From positions 11,736-75,735 of the forward strand of contig CAZMNF010000006.1 in NCBI GenBank assembly GCA_964567595.1: 64,000 nt of DNA. Reading direction: 5' to 3'. A program made the translations under genes and the position numbers. Each line of letters starts with the position of its first letter. Within the stretch, counting starts at the first letter, position 1. Of this stretch, positions 25,131-39,319 are shown in pieces. A model generated the notes under the pieces. The model did not search any database, was not told where the DNA came from, and saw nothing but the letters and a program-made list of their open reading frames with translations. This DNA comes from CAZMNF01 sp964567595 (lineage in GTDB: Bacteria; Bipolaricaulota; Bipolaricaulia; RBG-16-55-9).

Positions 25131-25477
25131 TACGACTCGTCCTCCCTCTCGCGCACCACGACGGTGATGTGGCTGGTCGGCTTCTGCATGATGTCGGCCC
25201 GGCCGCGAGCGCGGGGTTTCATGCGCTTCAACACGGGCCCTTTGTCGACGGTCGCCTCCTGAACGATCAGCTCGTCGACGTCCATGTCGTAGTTGTGCTC
25301 GGCGTTGGCAATCGCCGATTCCAGCGTCTTGTAGATAACGCGGGCCGCTTTGGAGTTGGTGAATTGGGCCTCCAACAGCGCCTCGTCCACGGAGCGGCCG
25401 CGCAGCTTCTCCGCGACCATCCGGGCCCGCTTGGGCGACACGCGTACGAACTTGGAAATCGCTTTCACGTCAGTCAT
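25130..25477 (-). CDS. rplV: 50S ribosomal protein L22
   Basis: 115 residues from ATG 25477. VRVSPKRARMVAEKLRGRSV opens the fold and the beta-hairpin loop RMKPRARGRADIMQKPTSH reaches into the exit tunnel. It begins 31 bp after rpsS. Confidence 0.96.
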   Translation of the reverse strand: MTDVKAISKFVRVSPKRARMVAEKLRGRSVDEALLEAQFTNSKAARVIYKTLESAIANAEHNYDMDVDELIVQEATVDKGPVLKRMKPRARGRADIMQKPTSHITVVVREREDES

Positions 25478-25508
25478 GATGCTCCTTGTTGTCCCCGCAA
25501 CGCGCTCA

Positions 25509-25793
25509 TCATGTCGCCGTGGGCGGCTTCTTCTTCTTGACGCCGCCGTGCGAGTTGAACGTCCGAGTCGGGGCAAACTCGCCGAGCTTGTGCCCCACCA
25601 TCGCCTCGGAGATGTAGACGGGCACGTGGGCGCGGCCGTTGTGCACCTTGATGGTCAGGCCGACCATCTCGGGTGTCACGACCGACGCGCGCGACCACGT
25701 GACGATCTCGCGCAGCTCGCCACGGCGCGCCTTGGCCACCTTCTTGAGCAACTTCGGGTGGACAAACGGTCCCTTGTGCGTCGATCGCGGCAT
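25509..25793 (-). CDS. rpsS: 30S ribosomal protein S19
   Basis: 94 residues from ATG 25793 (MPRSTHKGPFVHPKLLKKV). A much longer frame is open upstream but runs antiparallel in frame over rplB; the start 2 bp after the rplB stop is the real one. MVGHKLGEFAPTRTFNSHGG is the family signature. S19 is in the 30S head next to S13. Confidence 0.96.
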   Translation of the reverse strand: MPRSTHKGPFVHPKLLKKVAKARRGELREIVTWSRASVVTPEMVGLTIKVHNGRAHVPVYISEAMVGHKLGEFAPTRTFNSHGGVKKKKPPTAT

Positions 25794-25795
25794 CG

Positions 25796-26650
25796 TTAAC
25801 GCCTCCTCCTGCGCTTCTTCCGCGCGTCGCGGGCGTGGGTCACGATGAGCTTGTCGCTCGGCTTCTTCTTGCGACTCCGGACGCCCTGGGCCGGCTTCGC
25901 CTTGAACGTCATCGGTGGGCCGCCGATGTAGCCGCGGCCTTCGCCGCCGCCGTGCGGGTGATCGACGGCATTGCGCGCCACGCCGCGCGTGATCGGCTTG
26001 CGACCCAAATGACGCACTCGGCCCGCTTTGCCGTGGACCTCGTTCTTGTGGTCCGGGTTGCTCACCTGCCCGATCGTGGCTCGGCATTCGGCGTCGAAGA
26101 GCCGAATTTCGCCCGATGGCAAGCGCAGTCGCACGTAGCCGCCCTCGCGGCTCAGCACTTGCGCCCCCGTGCCGGCAGCCCGGGCGACCTTCGCCTGGCC
26201 GTGGGGCATGAGCGCGACGCAGTGGACGTAGGTGCCGACGGGAATCTCGCGCAAGGGAAGCGCATTGCCAGGCCGTGCCTCGACACCCCGATCGCCCGAG
26301 ACCACGGTCGAGCCGATCTTGAGCTGCAGCGGGGAGATAATGTAGCGCTTCTCCCCGTCGGCATATTGCAACAGCGTGATCCACGCGGAGCGATTCGGGT
26401 CGTATTCCCTCGAGACGACCTCGGCCGGGACGTCCAGCTTGTCTCGGGCGAAGTCAATCACGCGGTAGCGTCGTTTGTGGCCACCGGAGCGCCCGCGGAC
26501 CGTGACGCGCCCCTGGTTGTTGCGGCCGCCGCTCTTTTTCAGCGAGCGCAAGAGCGACTTCTCCGGGGGCTTGTCCGTCAGGTGCGACGTGTCGGTCCAC
26601 TGGGCGTGTCGTCGCCCCGAGGTCGTCGGCTTGAACTTTCGTGTGGGCAT
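25796..26650 (-). CDS. rplB: 50S ribosomal protein L2
   Basis: 284 residues. The RNA-binding domain includes GRNNQGRVTVRGRSGGHKRR and the C-terminal loop has AVDHPHGGGEGRGYIGG with the conserved His near the peptidyl-transferase centre. Length and order (after rplW, before rpsS) are standard. Confidence 0.97.
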   Translation of the reverse strand: MPTRKFKPTTSGRRHAQWTDTSHLTDKPPEKSLLRSLKKSGGRNNQGRVTVRGRSGGHKRRYRVIDFARDKLDVPAEVVSREYDPNRSAWITLLQYADGEKRYIISPLQLKIGSTVVSGDRGVEARPGNALPLREIPVGTYVHCVALMPHGQAKVARAAGTGAQVLSREGGYVRLRLPSGEIRLFDAECRATIGQVSNPDHKNEVHGKAGRVRHLGRKPITRGVARNAVDHPHGGGEGRGYIGGPPMTFKAKPAQGVRSRKKKPSDKLIVTHARDARKKRRRRR

Positions 26651-26675
26651 TCAGCGATCACCACTCATTCGCACG

Positions 26676-26957
26676 TTACTGCTCCAGATCGATCCGGTCG
26701 CCGGGCGCCAGTTGGATCACGGCCTTCTTCCAGGACGACTGGCGCCCCTCCTGGTCGAAGCGCAGGCGCCGCGGCTTCCCGTGCATGTTCATCGTCCGCA
26801 CGTCCTCGACCTCGACGTTGAAGATCGTCTCAATGGCTTCGCGGATCTCGAGCTTGTTCGCCTCCGGGTGCACGCGGAACGTGTACTGCCGATCGTCCTG
26901 CTGGAGCCAGCTTTTTTCGCTCAGGATCGGCTCCACAAGCACATCGTTCAGATCCAT
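26676..26957 (-). CDS. rplW: 50S ribosomal protein L23
   Basis: 93 residues from ATG 26957, which overlaps the rplD stop by one base. VLVEPILSEKSW and FRVHPEANKLEIREAIE are L23 signatures. L23 is the docking point for trigger factor and SRP at the tunnel exit. Confidence 0.95.
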   Translation of the reverse strand: MDLNDVLVEPILSEKSWLQQDDRQYTFRVHPEANKLEIREAIETIFNVEVEDVRTMNMHGKPRRLRFDQEGRQSSWKKAVIQLAPGDRIDLEQ

Positions 26958-27592
26958 CAGCGCACCCTCCTCTCCAACTCGTCCAGCGCGGTTGCGGTGA
27001 CGAGGAGCCACTCGTGGTTGAGAATCTCATACGGATGCACGTTCATCGCCGGCAGGCAGCGGACCCGGGGGATGTTGCTGAACGTCTTGCGCACCGGCAC
27101 CGCGTTCTCCGTCTCGGCCACCAGCACGAGCACCTTATCGCGCTCGACCTCGAAGCCCAGCTGCTCTAGCAACGCCAAACCGTCCTTGGTCTTCGGCGCC
27201 TCAAAGCCGAGCTCGTCGATGACCATCAGGCGTTCGCTCTGGACGCGGTCCCGAACCGCCGACCCGAGCGCCGCCCGGCGCATCTTCTTGGGTAGCGTCA
27301 GCTGGTGGTCCTTCGGCTGCGGCGCGAACGTCTTGCCGCCGCCAACCCACAGCGGCGAGCGGCGATCGCCGTGCCGGGCGCGGCCCGTGTGCTTCTGCGG
27401 CCAGGGCTTGCGACTGCTGCCGATGACCTGTCCGCGGGTCTTTACCCGGTGCGTCCCCTGACGCTGGTTGGTCATGTAGCTCCGCACCGCTCGATGCAGC
27501 AAATCCGTGTTGACGGACTTCTCGTGCCAATGGTCGGGGAGGTCGATCTCGTCCTCTCCGCCGGCAAATTGATAGAGGGTCGTCTTAGCCAT
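26957..27592 (-). CDS. rplD: 50S ribosomal protein L4
   Basis: 211 residues from ATG 27592, which overlaps the rplC stop by 8 bases. The tunnel loop shows KTRGQVIGSSRKPWPQKHTG and GGKTFAPQPKDHQLTLPKK. In E. coli L4 also represses the S10 operon. The longer open frame upstream is not used. Confidence 0.96.
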   Translation of the reverse strand: MAKTTLYQFAGGEDEIDLPDHWHEKSVNTDLLHRAVRSYMTNQRQGTHRVKTRGQVIGSSRKPWPQKHTGRARHGDRRSPLWVGGGKTFAPQPKDHQLTLPKKMRRAALGSAVRDRVQSERLMVIDELGFEAPKTKDGLALLEQLGFEVERDKVLVLVAETENAVPVRKTFSNIPRVRCLPAMNVHPYEILNHEWLLVTATALDELERRVR

Positions 27593-28217
27593 CGCGCTTA
27601 CAGAGCTCCAAGACCGCACCTTGAGGGCCGGGAACCCCGCCCTTGAGGACGATCACGTTCTTCTCCGGGTCGACCTTGAGCACCTCGAGCTTCTGCACCG
27701 TGGCGCGACGTTGCCCCATGCGACCCGGCATCTTTTTGCCCTTAAACACCTTGCCCGTGGCCATGATGTTGCCGATCGAGCCGGGCCGGCGCGGAGAGCG
27801 CTTCCCCTCGCCGTGGCTGGCCGCCGCGCCGTGGAAGCCGTAGCGCTTCATGCCGCCTTGGAAGCCTTTCCCTTTGGTGAGACCGCTGACGTCAACGCGT
27901 TCGCCGACCTCGAACGCGTCCACGCCGATCTCTTGGCCAACCTCGTACTCGGCATCCGCGTCCGCCGGGAACTCGCGCAGGTGCCGTTGCGGCGTCACGC
28001 CTGCCCGCTCAAAATGGCCGAGCTCCGGCTTGTTCACCTTCTTGGCTTCCACCTCGTCAAAGCCGAGTTGAACCGCCTCGTAGCCGTCGTTGTCATTGTC
28101 CTTAACCTGGACAACGACGTTCGGCTCGGCCTCGACGACCGTCGCGCCGACGGCGCGACCCTGCTCGTCGAACCACTGCATCATGCCCACTTTTCGGCCC
28201 AAAATTCCTGTTGCCAT
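27585..28217 (-). CDS. rplC: 50S ribosomal protein L3
   Basis: 210 residues, MATGILGRKVGMMQWFDEQG. DVSGLTKGKGFQGGMKRYGF and SHGEGKRSPRRPGSIGN are the L3 signature with the methylatable region. L3 starts 50S assembly and reaches the peptidyl-transferase centre. It lies 19 bp after rpsJ. Confidence 0.97.
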   Translation of the reverse strand: MATGILGRKVGMMQWFDEQGRAVGATVVEAEPNVVVQVKDNDNDGYEAVQLGFDEVEAKKVNKPELGHFERAGVTPQRHLREFPADADAEYEVGQEIGVDAFEVGERVDVSGLTKGKGFQGGMKRYGFHGAAASHGEGKRSPRRPGSIGNIMATGKVFKGKKMPGRMGQRRATVQKLEVLKVDPEKNVIVLKGGVPGPQGAVLELCKRDG

Positions 28218-28236
28218 AATCGACGTCTCCCCTGGG

Positions 28237-28545
28237 TTAGAGCTTCAGCTCGATGTCAATGCCTGTGGGAAGCTCGATGTCCATGAGCGCGTTGATCGTC
28301 TCGGACGTCGGCTCCTTGATGTCGAGCAATCGCTTGTGGATGCGCCGCTCGAAGTGCTCCATCGCCTTTTTGTTGACGTGCGGTGACCTGAGCACCGTGT
28401 AGTGCTTCATCTCGGTCGGAAGCGGAATCGGCCCGGCGATCTTGGCCCGGGTCTCCTGCGCCGTCTTGACGATGCGGCGCATGGCCTCGTCAACGAGTTC
28501 GTGGTCGTAGCTCTTCAGACGGATGCGAATCTTCTCACGAGCCAT
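28237..28545 (-). CDS. rpsJ: 30S ribosomal protein S10
   Basis: 102 residues, MAREKIRIRLKSYDHELVDEA, with AGPIPLPTEMKHYTVLRSPH in the long loop. S10 also acts with NusB in antitermination. It follows fusA by 85 bp, with no tuf gene between, so the str and S10 gene groups are joined directly. Confidence 0.97.
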   Translation of the reverse strand: MAREKIRIRLKSYDHELVDEAMRRIVKTAQETRAKIAGPIPLPTEMKHYTVLRSPHVNKKAMEHFERRIHKRLLDIKEPTSETINALMDIELPTGIDIELKL

Positions 28546-28630
28546 GGGCAGCCCCCTGCTGAATCATTCCGATCAACCTCGATCTGCCCGCATCCCGGGC
28601 GCCTTGTGCTCGCTTCCTCGGCCTCATCAT

Positions 28631-30748
28631 TTACGCATTCCCCTCCAGCGCAGCTTCCTTGATGTGGCTCGGCACGATGTCGTAGTGCGAGAACTTGAAC
28701 TGATACGTCGCCCGTCCCTGCGTCAGCGACCGCAGAATCGTCGCGTAGCCGAACGTCTCCGCGAGCGGGATGGCCACGTTGATAATCTGGGTGTTGCCGT
28801 GGATGTCGAAGGCGTTCACCTCGGCGCGGCGCGTGTGGAGATCACCGACGATGTCGCCGATGTATTCGGTCGGAGTGACGATCTCGCCCTCCATGACCGG
28901 TTCCAAAAGCTCCGCGCGAGCGCGCTCGAACGCCTGCCGCAGGGCTCGTGCGCCGGCCGTCTTGAATGCGCCTTCGGAGGAGTCCACCGGGTGCGAGGAG
29001 CCGTCGTAGAGCGTCGCCTTCAGGTCAACGACAGGATAACCAGCCAGGGGCCCACTGCCCATGGCTTCCTTGATGCCGGCCTCCACGGAGGGAATGTACT
29101 CGCGCGGAATGACGCCGCCGCGGATCTGATTGTCGAACTCGAAGTCCGAGCCGCGCTCCAGCGGCTCAAAGTGGACATAGACGTGGGCAAACTGCCCCCG
29201 ACCTCCCGTCTGTTTGACGAACTTCTCCTCGATGTCGGCCGGCTCCATGAGGGCCTCCTTGTAGGCCACCTGCGGGCTGCCCATGGAGGCCTCGGTCTTG
29301 AACTCGCGCTGGAGCCGATCGAAGAGGATGTCCAGGTGGAGTTCGCCCATGCCGGCGATGATGGTCTGATTGGTGTCCTCGTCCACGTTGACGCGGAACG
29401 TGGGGTCCTCTTGGGCCAGCTTGCCGAGCGCCTGATTGAGCTTCTCCTCCTCGGCGTCGGACTTGGGCTCCACGGCGGCGAAAATGACGGGCTCGGGGAA
29501 GTCGATCTTTTCGAGCAGAATGGGATGATCGGGGTCACACAGAGTATCGCCCGTCGTGACCTCCTTGGGCCCGACGAGCGCGCCGATGTTCCCCGTCTCC
29601 AAGTACCCGACTTGCTCCCGTTTCTCGGCGTGCATCTGGAAGATGCGGCCGACTCGCTCCCGTTTCCCGGTGGAGGCGTTGTGGACGTAGGAGCCCTCTT
29701 CCAGACGCCCGGAGTAGACGCGCACGTAGACGAGCCGTCCCGCATACTCGTCGGTCACAACCTTGAACGCCAGTGCGGTGAGCGGCTCTTCCGGGCTCGG
29801 TTGGCGGGAAATCTCCTGTGGGGCGCCGTCCTCTTCGGCTCTGCTCTGCGGGACGTGGCCCTGGACGGGGGGGAGGTCGAGCGGCGACGGGAGGTAGTCG
29901 ACGATCGCGTCGATAATCGGCTGTACGCCGATGTTTTTCAGCGCCGTTCCCCCTAAGACGGGAACGGCGTTGTTGGCGAGCGTCGCTCGTCGAATCGCCG
30001 CCTTGATCTCGTCGATGGAGAGCTCCTCGTCGTCGAGGTACTTCGCCATGACGTCGTCGTCGACCTCGGCCAACGACTCGATCAGCTTCGTCCGCATGGA
30101 TTCGGCCCGTTCGCGGTGCTCTTCGGGGATCTCGTTGCGGCTGTATTCGAGTCCCTTGCTGCCCTGATCCCAGAGCAGCAGCTCCATGTGGAGCAGGTCG
30201 ATCATGCCCGTGAGATCCTCCCCAACCCCCGTCGGAATCTGGAGCGGGAGCGGGGTCGTCGCGAGCCGCTCCTCCATCATCTCCACCGTCCGGTCGAACG
30301 CGGCGCCCGGTCGATCGAGCTTGTTGATGAACGCGATGCGCGGAATGTCGTATTTGTCGGCTTGGCGCCAGACTTTCTCCGTCTGGGACTCCACCATGTC
30401 AACCCCGGAGAAGACCGTCACGACCCCGTCCAACACGCGCAGCGAGCGCTCAACCTCGGCGGTGAAGTCGACGTGGCCAGGCGTATCGATGATGTTGATC
30501 CGATGGCCGCGCCATTCCGTCAACGTTGCGGCGGACGTGATGGTGATGCCGCGATCGCGCTCTTGGTCCATCCAGTCCATCTCGGTGTCGCCCTCGTCGA
30601 TGTCACCGAGGTCATGGATGCGCCCGGAGTAAAAGAGGATCCGCTCGGTGGTCGTCGTTTTCCCGGCGTCAATGTGGGCGACGATCCCGATGTTGCGCAG
30701 GGTCTGGATGAATTTCGTCGTCTCTTTGGTCAGCGTTGCTTGAGTCAT
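28631..30748 (-). CDS. fusA: Translation elongation factor G
   Basis: 705 residues. The G1 motif is AHIDAGKTT (24-32), G3 is DTPGHVDF and G4 is NKLDRPGA. Domains II to V follow in full length, with the domain IV loop near YEPVQ-like FEPLERGSDFEFDNQIRGG and the C-terminal ILRSLTQGRATYQFKFSHY. EF-G drives translocation and, with RRF, ribosome recycling. It lies in str-operon order after rpsG. Confidence 0.97.
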   Translation of the reverse strand: MTQATLTKETTKFIQTLRNIGIVAHIDAGKTTTTERILFYSGRIHDLGDIDEGDTEMDWMDQERDRGITITSAATLTEWRGHRINIIDTPGHVDFTAEVERSLRVLDGVVTVFSGVDMVESQTEKVWRQADKYDIPRIAFINKLDRPGAAFDRTVEMMEERLATTPLPLQIPTGVGEDLTGMIDLLHMELLLWDQGSKGLEYSRNEIPEEHRERAESMRTKLIESLAEVDDDVMAKYLDDEELSIDEIKAAIRRATLANNAVPVLGGTALKNIGVQPIIDAIVDYLPSPLDLPPVQGHVPQSRAEEDGAPQEISRQPSPEEPLTALAFKVVTDEYAGRLVYVRVYSGRLEEGSYVHNASTGKRERVGRIFQMHAEKREQVGYLETGNIGALVGPKEVTTGDTLCDPDHPILLEKIDFPEPVIFAAVEPKSDAEEEKLNQALGKLAQEDPTFRVNVDEDTNQTIIAGMGELHLDILFDRLQREFKTEASMGSPQVAYKEALMEPADIEEKFVKQTGGRGQFAHVYVHFEPLERGSDFEFDNQIRGGVIPREYIPSVEAGIKEAMGSGPLAGYPVVDLKATLYDGSSHPVDSSEGAFKTAGARALRQAFERARAELLEPVMEGEIVTPTEYIGDIVGDLHTRRAEVNAFDIHGNTQIINVAIPLAETFGYATILRSLTQGRATYQFKFSHYDIVPSHIKEAALEGNA

Positions 30749-30799
30749 ATATACTCCGTCGAAATTGAGTCGCGTCGGTCCTCTCTTAACCTCGCACGC

Positions 30800-31315
30800 T
30801 TACCAGCGATAATGGGCAAAGGCCCGGTTGGCCTCCGCCATGCGGTGGGATTCCTGGCGCTTGTCGTATGCCTTGCCCTGCCCCTCGGCGGCGTCCATCA
30901 GCTCGGCGGCCAGGCGCTCGACCATGGTCCGCTCGCCGCGTTGACGCATGGCGTTGGTGATCCAGCGGAACGCCAGCGTCTTTTGGCGATCCTCCGGCAC
31001 CTCGTAGGGCACCTGATACGACGAGCCGCCCACGCGTCGTGAGCGGGTCTCGAGCTTGGGCATCACGTTGCGCATCGCCTTGTAGAAGACTTCCAGCCCC
31101 GGCTCGCCGGACCGTTCCGCGGCGAGGTCGAGCGCCTCGTAGACGATCTTGCGGGCCTTCGCCTTCTTCCCATCCTGCATGACGTAGTTGATCAGCTTCT
31201 CGACCAACTTGCTGCCGTAGCGCAAATCCGGGTGGAGGTACGGGGCTTCGTCACGCCCGTAGCGCGCCCCCGGGATCGTTTTCTCCAGCGTCTGGTCAAT
31301 CTGATAGTCGGCCAT
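30800..31315 (-). CDS. rpsG: 30S ribosomal protein S7
   Basis: 171 residues, a little longer than the common 156, with extra N-terminal residues before DLRYGSKLVEKLINYVMQDG. GGSSYQVPYEVPEDRQKTLA is the family signature, and AEANRAFAHYRW ends the protein. S7 organises the 3' domain of 16S rRNA and in E. coli represses its operon. Confidence 0.96.
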   Translation of the reverse strand: MADYQIDQTLEKTIPGARYGRDEAPYLHPDLRYGSKLVEKLINYVMQDGKKAKARKIVYEALDLAAERSGEPGLEVFYKAMRNVMPKLETRSRRVGGSSYQVPYEVPEDRQKTLAFRWITNAMRQRGERTMVERLAAELMDAAEGQGKAYDKRQESHRMAEANRAFAHYRW

Positions 31316-31339
31316 AGCGCTCTCGAACAGCCTCGAATC

Positions 31340-31717
31340 CTAGCGTGAGGACGACTTCCTCGTCCCGTACTTGCTTCGACTGGTGCGCCGCCCCTCGACG
31401 CCGGCAGTGTCCAACGCACCGCGCACGATGTGGTAGCGCACCCCCGGCAGGTCCGGCACACGGCCACCGCGCACAAGCACCATGGAGTGCTCCTGCAGGT
31501 TGTGGCCCTCGCCACCGATGTAGCCCGTCACGTACTTGCCGTTGCTCAGCCGCACTCGGGCGACCTTGCGCAGCGCGGAGTTCGGCTTCTTCGGCGTGCG
31601 CGTGAACACGCGCGTGCAGACGCCGCGTCGCTGCGGGCACCCGTCAAGCGAGGGCGACTTGCTCGTTCCGCTCTCGGTCTTGCGGCCCTTCCGAATCAAC
31701 TGATTGATCGTCGGCAT
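31340..31717 (-). CDS. rpsL: 30S ribosomal protein S12 (Pro at position 88)
   Basis: 125 residues. K43 and K44 in TPKKPNSALRK are conserved. In the second decoding loop the sequence is GGRVPDLPG, so residue 88, which is Lys in nearly all bacteria (RVKDLPG), is Pro; the codon is CCG. Substitutions at K88 are the classic streptomycin-resistance changes. D89, the RimO methylthiolation site, is kept. A promoter with perfect -35 and -10 boxes lies about 170 bp upstream and should drive this whole cluster. Confidence 0.96.
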   Translation of the reverse strand: MPTINQLIRKGRKTESGTSKSPSLDGCPQRRGVCTRVFTRTPKKPNSALRKVARVRLSNGKYVTGYIGGEGHNLQEHSMVLVRGGRVPDLPGVRYHIVRGALDTAGVEGRRTSRSKYGTRKSSSR

Positions 31718-31889
31718 TGTGACTCAACCTCATTTTTCGGGGTCAATTCCGTTTCCCGTACACGTCGTCCCCGCTCGGCTGGACGTTATGGCCACTGCTC
31801 GCATGAACGCGGAGCGGGACCTCGAGCTCAGACGATCGGAGCATGCAACGAAGGTGAACGGGACGCCCCTGCGGAGCTGAACGGATGTT

Positions 31890-31918
31890 ATTATAGACAC
31901 CCCTTCAGCCCCTGTCAA
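31890..31918 (-). promoter_or_regulatory. Consensus sigma70 promoter of the ribosomal supercluster
   Basis: On the minus strand a perfect TTGACA (31918-31913), 17 bases, and a perfect TATAAT (31895-31890). It is the best promoter in the window and begins 5 bp after the rpoC stop codon. The transcript would have a leader of about 165 bases before rpsL, in which I see no clear riboswitch or attenuator. Confidence 0.92.
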
Positions 31919-31922
31919 GCGC

Positions 31923-37001
<5,079 letters not shown>

Positions 37002-37258
37002 AGGGGTCACCTCTTGTCACAAAATTTCCTGTGGCGACGGAACCGCTCGCGAACGATGCCCAAAATGCCGCTACGCGTTCTCGGCACGATGATCGATGCA
37101 CACGGGTTGCTGTACTTTACACGGGTACGTGGGTGCGCGGAGATGTGGATGTTCCACTCAAACCCTAACGATGGAATGCTCGTAACCGCATTGCCGACGC
37201 GCATCTTTGCCGCTTGCAACCGCCCCAACCGCTCGCCAACTGCAGAGCGGGGCCCATG

Positions 37259-37287
37259 AGTATAACAGACATCCCTCGGATTGCCAA
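37259..37287 (-). promoter_or_regulatory. Promoter of rpoC
   Basis: Minus strand TTGGCA (37287-37282), 17-base spacer, TATACT (37264-37259), directly after the pcrA stop codon at 37290. It leaves a leader of about 240 bases before the rpoC start. In that leader I see no coding frame and no clear terminator hairpin. Confidence 0.75.
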
Positions 37288-37289
37288 CC

Positions 37290-39272
37290 TCAGGGCGCGA
37301 CGCTTTCCACGTCCTCCTGCGGCAACTCCTGGAAGAACCGCGAGGGACCGTTCAGCGTGAGGCTGCCGTAGAGCGTCCGTTGATGCGCCAGCGACAGGTA
37401 GAGGCGACGGCGCGCGCGGGTCATCCCCACATAGAACAGCCGCCGCTCCTCCTCGAGGTTGCCCTCGGCCACGGCCCGGTTGTGCGGGATCAGGTTCTCC
37501 TCCACGCCGATCATAAAGACGTAGTCGAACTCCAAACCCTTGGCGGTGTGCAGCGTCATGAGCGCGACACGCTCTTCCTCGTCCTCGAAGCGATCGGCAT
37601 CCGTCAACAGCGCAATCTCCTCCAAAAACGAAGCCAAGGTCGGGGCGTCGTGATTGGCCTGGTATTCGCTCATCTGGCCGAGCAGCTCGCGGACGTTGTT
37701 CGTCCGTTCTTCCGCGTCGGCGTCGTTGAGCAGCTCGGCCCAGTAGCCGGAGCGCTCCAGCGTCGACTGGGCCACGTCCGCCGGCGGCTCCGAGTTGGCC
37801 TCGTCACGCAGCCGGTCCAATAGCTTGACGAACTCGGCCACGGCTCGGGCGGGCCGACCGCTCAGATGCTCGCTGTTGCCCTCGGCGACGTCCTTCATCG
37901 TCGCCCAGAGCGTCTGTCCCGCTTCAGCCGCTGCCCGTTGGAGTTTCCCGATGGTCGTGGCCCCGATGCCCCGCTTGGGACGCTCTAGGGCCCGCAACAA
38001 GTTCATCTCATCGTCCGGATTGACCAGCACCTTGAGGTAGGCCAGGACGTCCTTGACCTCGCGGCGATCGTAGAAGCGCACGCCGCGGACGACTTGATAG
38101 GGCAAGCGTCGATGCAAGAGAGCTTCCTCCAGCACGCGCGAGAGCGAGTTGACCCGATAGAGAATGGCGATCCGATCGAGGCGGACGCCATCGGTCCAGA
38201 GCCGAATGATCTCGTCCGCTACTGCTAGGGCCTCCTCGCGCTCGTCCCGAGCGAGGAGATAGCGAATGGGGTCGCCCTCGCCCTGGAAGTGCGCGTCGCC
38301 CCTCTTGGCGCGCGAGGCGTTGTGCGCGATGACGTTGCGCGCCGCGCGAAAGATGCGATCGCCTTGCGGCCAGCGGTAGTGCTGTCGCAATTCGACGATT
38401 TGAGCATCGGGGAAATCGCGCTCGAATCTCAGGATGTAGTCGGGATTGGAACCACGCCAGCTGAAGATCGCCTGATCCTCGTCGCCCACGACGGTCAGAC
38501 CGGACGCGTTCTCGGCCAACAGCTGTACCAGCACGTACTGCGCGTGGTTGATGTCCTGGTACTCATCGACAAGCAGGTATCGGAACCGTTCGCGGTAGCT
38601 TTGCAACAGGTCCAGGTGCGACCGGAATAGATCAACCGTCAGGCGGATCAAGTCGGCAAAGTCGACGGCGTTGCTGGTCTGGAGAATGGCCTGGTAGCGC
38701 CGATAAATCCGGTCGAGGACTTCCAACATGTAGCCGTCAAAGTATCCGGCATACTGGGCCTTGAATGCGTCCGGCCCGATCAGTTCGTCCTTGGCACGGC
38801 CGATCACGCCCGAGACCATCGCCGGCTTGATCTCCTCCGAGGAGAGGTCCAGCTCCTTAATGGCCCGGCGAATGACGTCCCGTTGGTCGCTTTCGTCCAT
38901 GATGGAAAAGTGCCGGCTGTAATGATGATCGAGCTGATGGATGTGCTCGCGCAGGATGCGGGCCCCCGCGGCGTGGAACGTGGAGATCCACGGCACCGGA
39001 TGCTGTCCGCCCAGGAGCTCTTCCACGCGGGCCTTCATCTCGTTGGCGGCCCGGTTCGTGAACGTCACGCCGAGGACCTGCCGAGCGGGGATCCCCTGCG
39101 TCAGCAGATAAGCGACCTTGTGGGTGATCACCCGGGTCTTGCCGCTTCCCGGCCCGGCCAACACGAGGATCGGCCCCCCGATGTGGGTCACGGCCTGTTG
39201 CTGTTCGGCATTGAGGGGAGCCACAACGGCGTCGACGGCGTCGGTATCGGGAGCAGCAAATCGCGGGTTCAT
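37290..39272 (-). CDS. pcrA: UvrD/PcrA-family DNA helicase
   Basis: 660 residues of superfamily 1A. Walker A is GPGSGKT (40-46), motif Ia FTNRAANEMKAR, motif II VDEYQDIN, motif III GDEDQAIFSWRGSN, motif IV QHYRWPQ, motif V TLHTAKGLEFDYVF and motif VI YVGMTRARRRLYLS. It unwinds DNA 3' to 5' in repair and replication restart. It starts 47 bp after the PP-loop gene in the same direction, so hpf, the PP-loop protein and pcrA look like one operon. The exact subfamily (PcrA or UvrD) cannot be told from sequence alone. Confidence 0.95.
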   Translation of the reverse strand: MNPRFAAPDTDAVDAVVAPLNAEQQQAVTHIGGPILVLAGPGSGKTRVITHKVAYLLTQGIPARQVLGVTFTNRAANEMKARVEELLGGQHPVPWISTFHAAGARILREHIHQLDHHYSRHFSIMDESDQRDVIRRAIKELDLSSEEIKPAMVSGVIGRAKDELIGPDAFKAQYAGYFDGYMLEVLDRIYRRYQAILQTSNAVDFADLIRLTVDLFRSHLDLLQSYRERFRYLLVDEYQDINHAQYVLVQLLAENASGLTVVGDEDQAIFSWRGSNPDYILRFERDFPDAQIVELRQHYRWPQGDRIFRAARNVIAHNASRAKRGDAHFQGEGDPIRYLLARDEREEALAVADEIIRLWTDGVRLDRIAILYRVNSLSRVLEEALLHRRLPYQVVRGVRFYDRREVKDVLAYLKVLVNPDDEMNLLRALERPKRGIGATTIGKLQRAAAEAGQTLWATMKDVAEGNSEHLSGRPARAVAEFVKLLDRLRDEANSEPPADVAQSTLERSGYWAELLNDADAEERTNNVRELLGQMSEYQANHDAPTLASFLEEIALLTDADRFEDEEERVALMTLHTAKGLEFDYVFMIGVEENLIPHNRAVAEGNLEEERRLFYVGMTRARRRLYLSLAHQRTLYGSLTLNGPSRFFQELPQEDVESVAP

Positions 39273-39319
39273 CGCATCCCTTCTCCTGGTGGAAAGACGT
39301 CAGGTCGCAACGCGCACGG

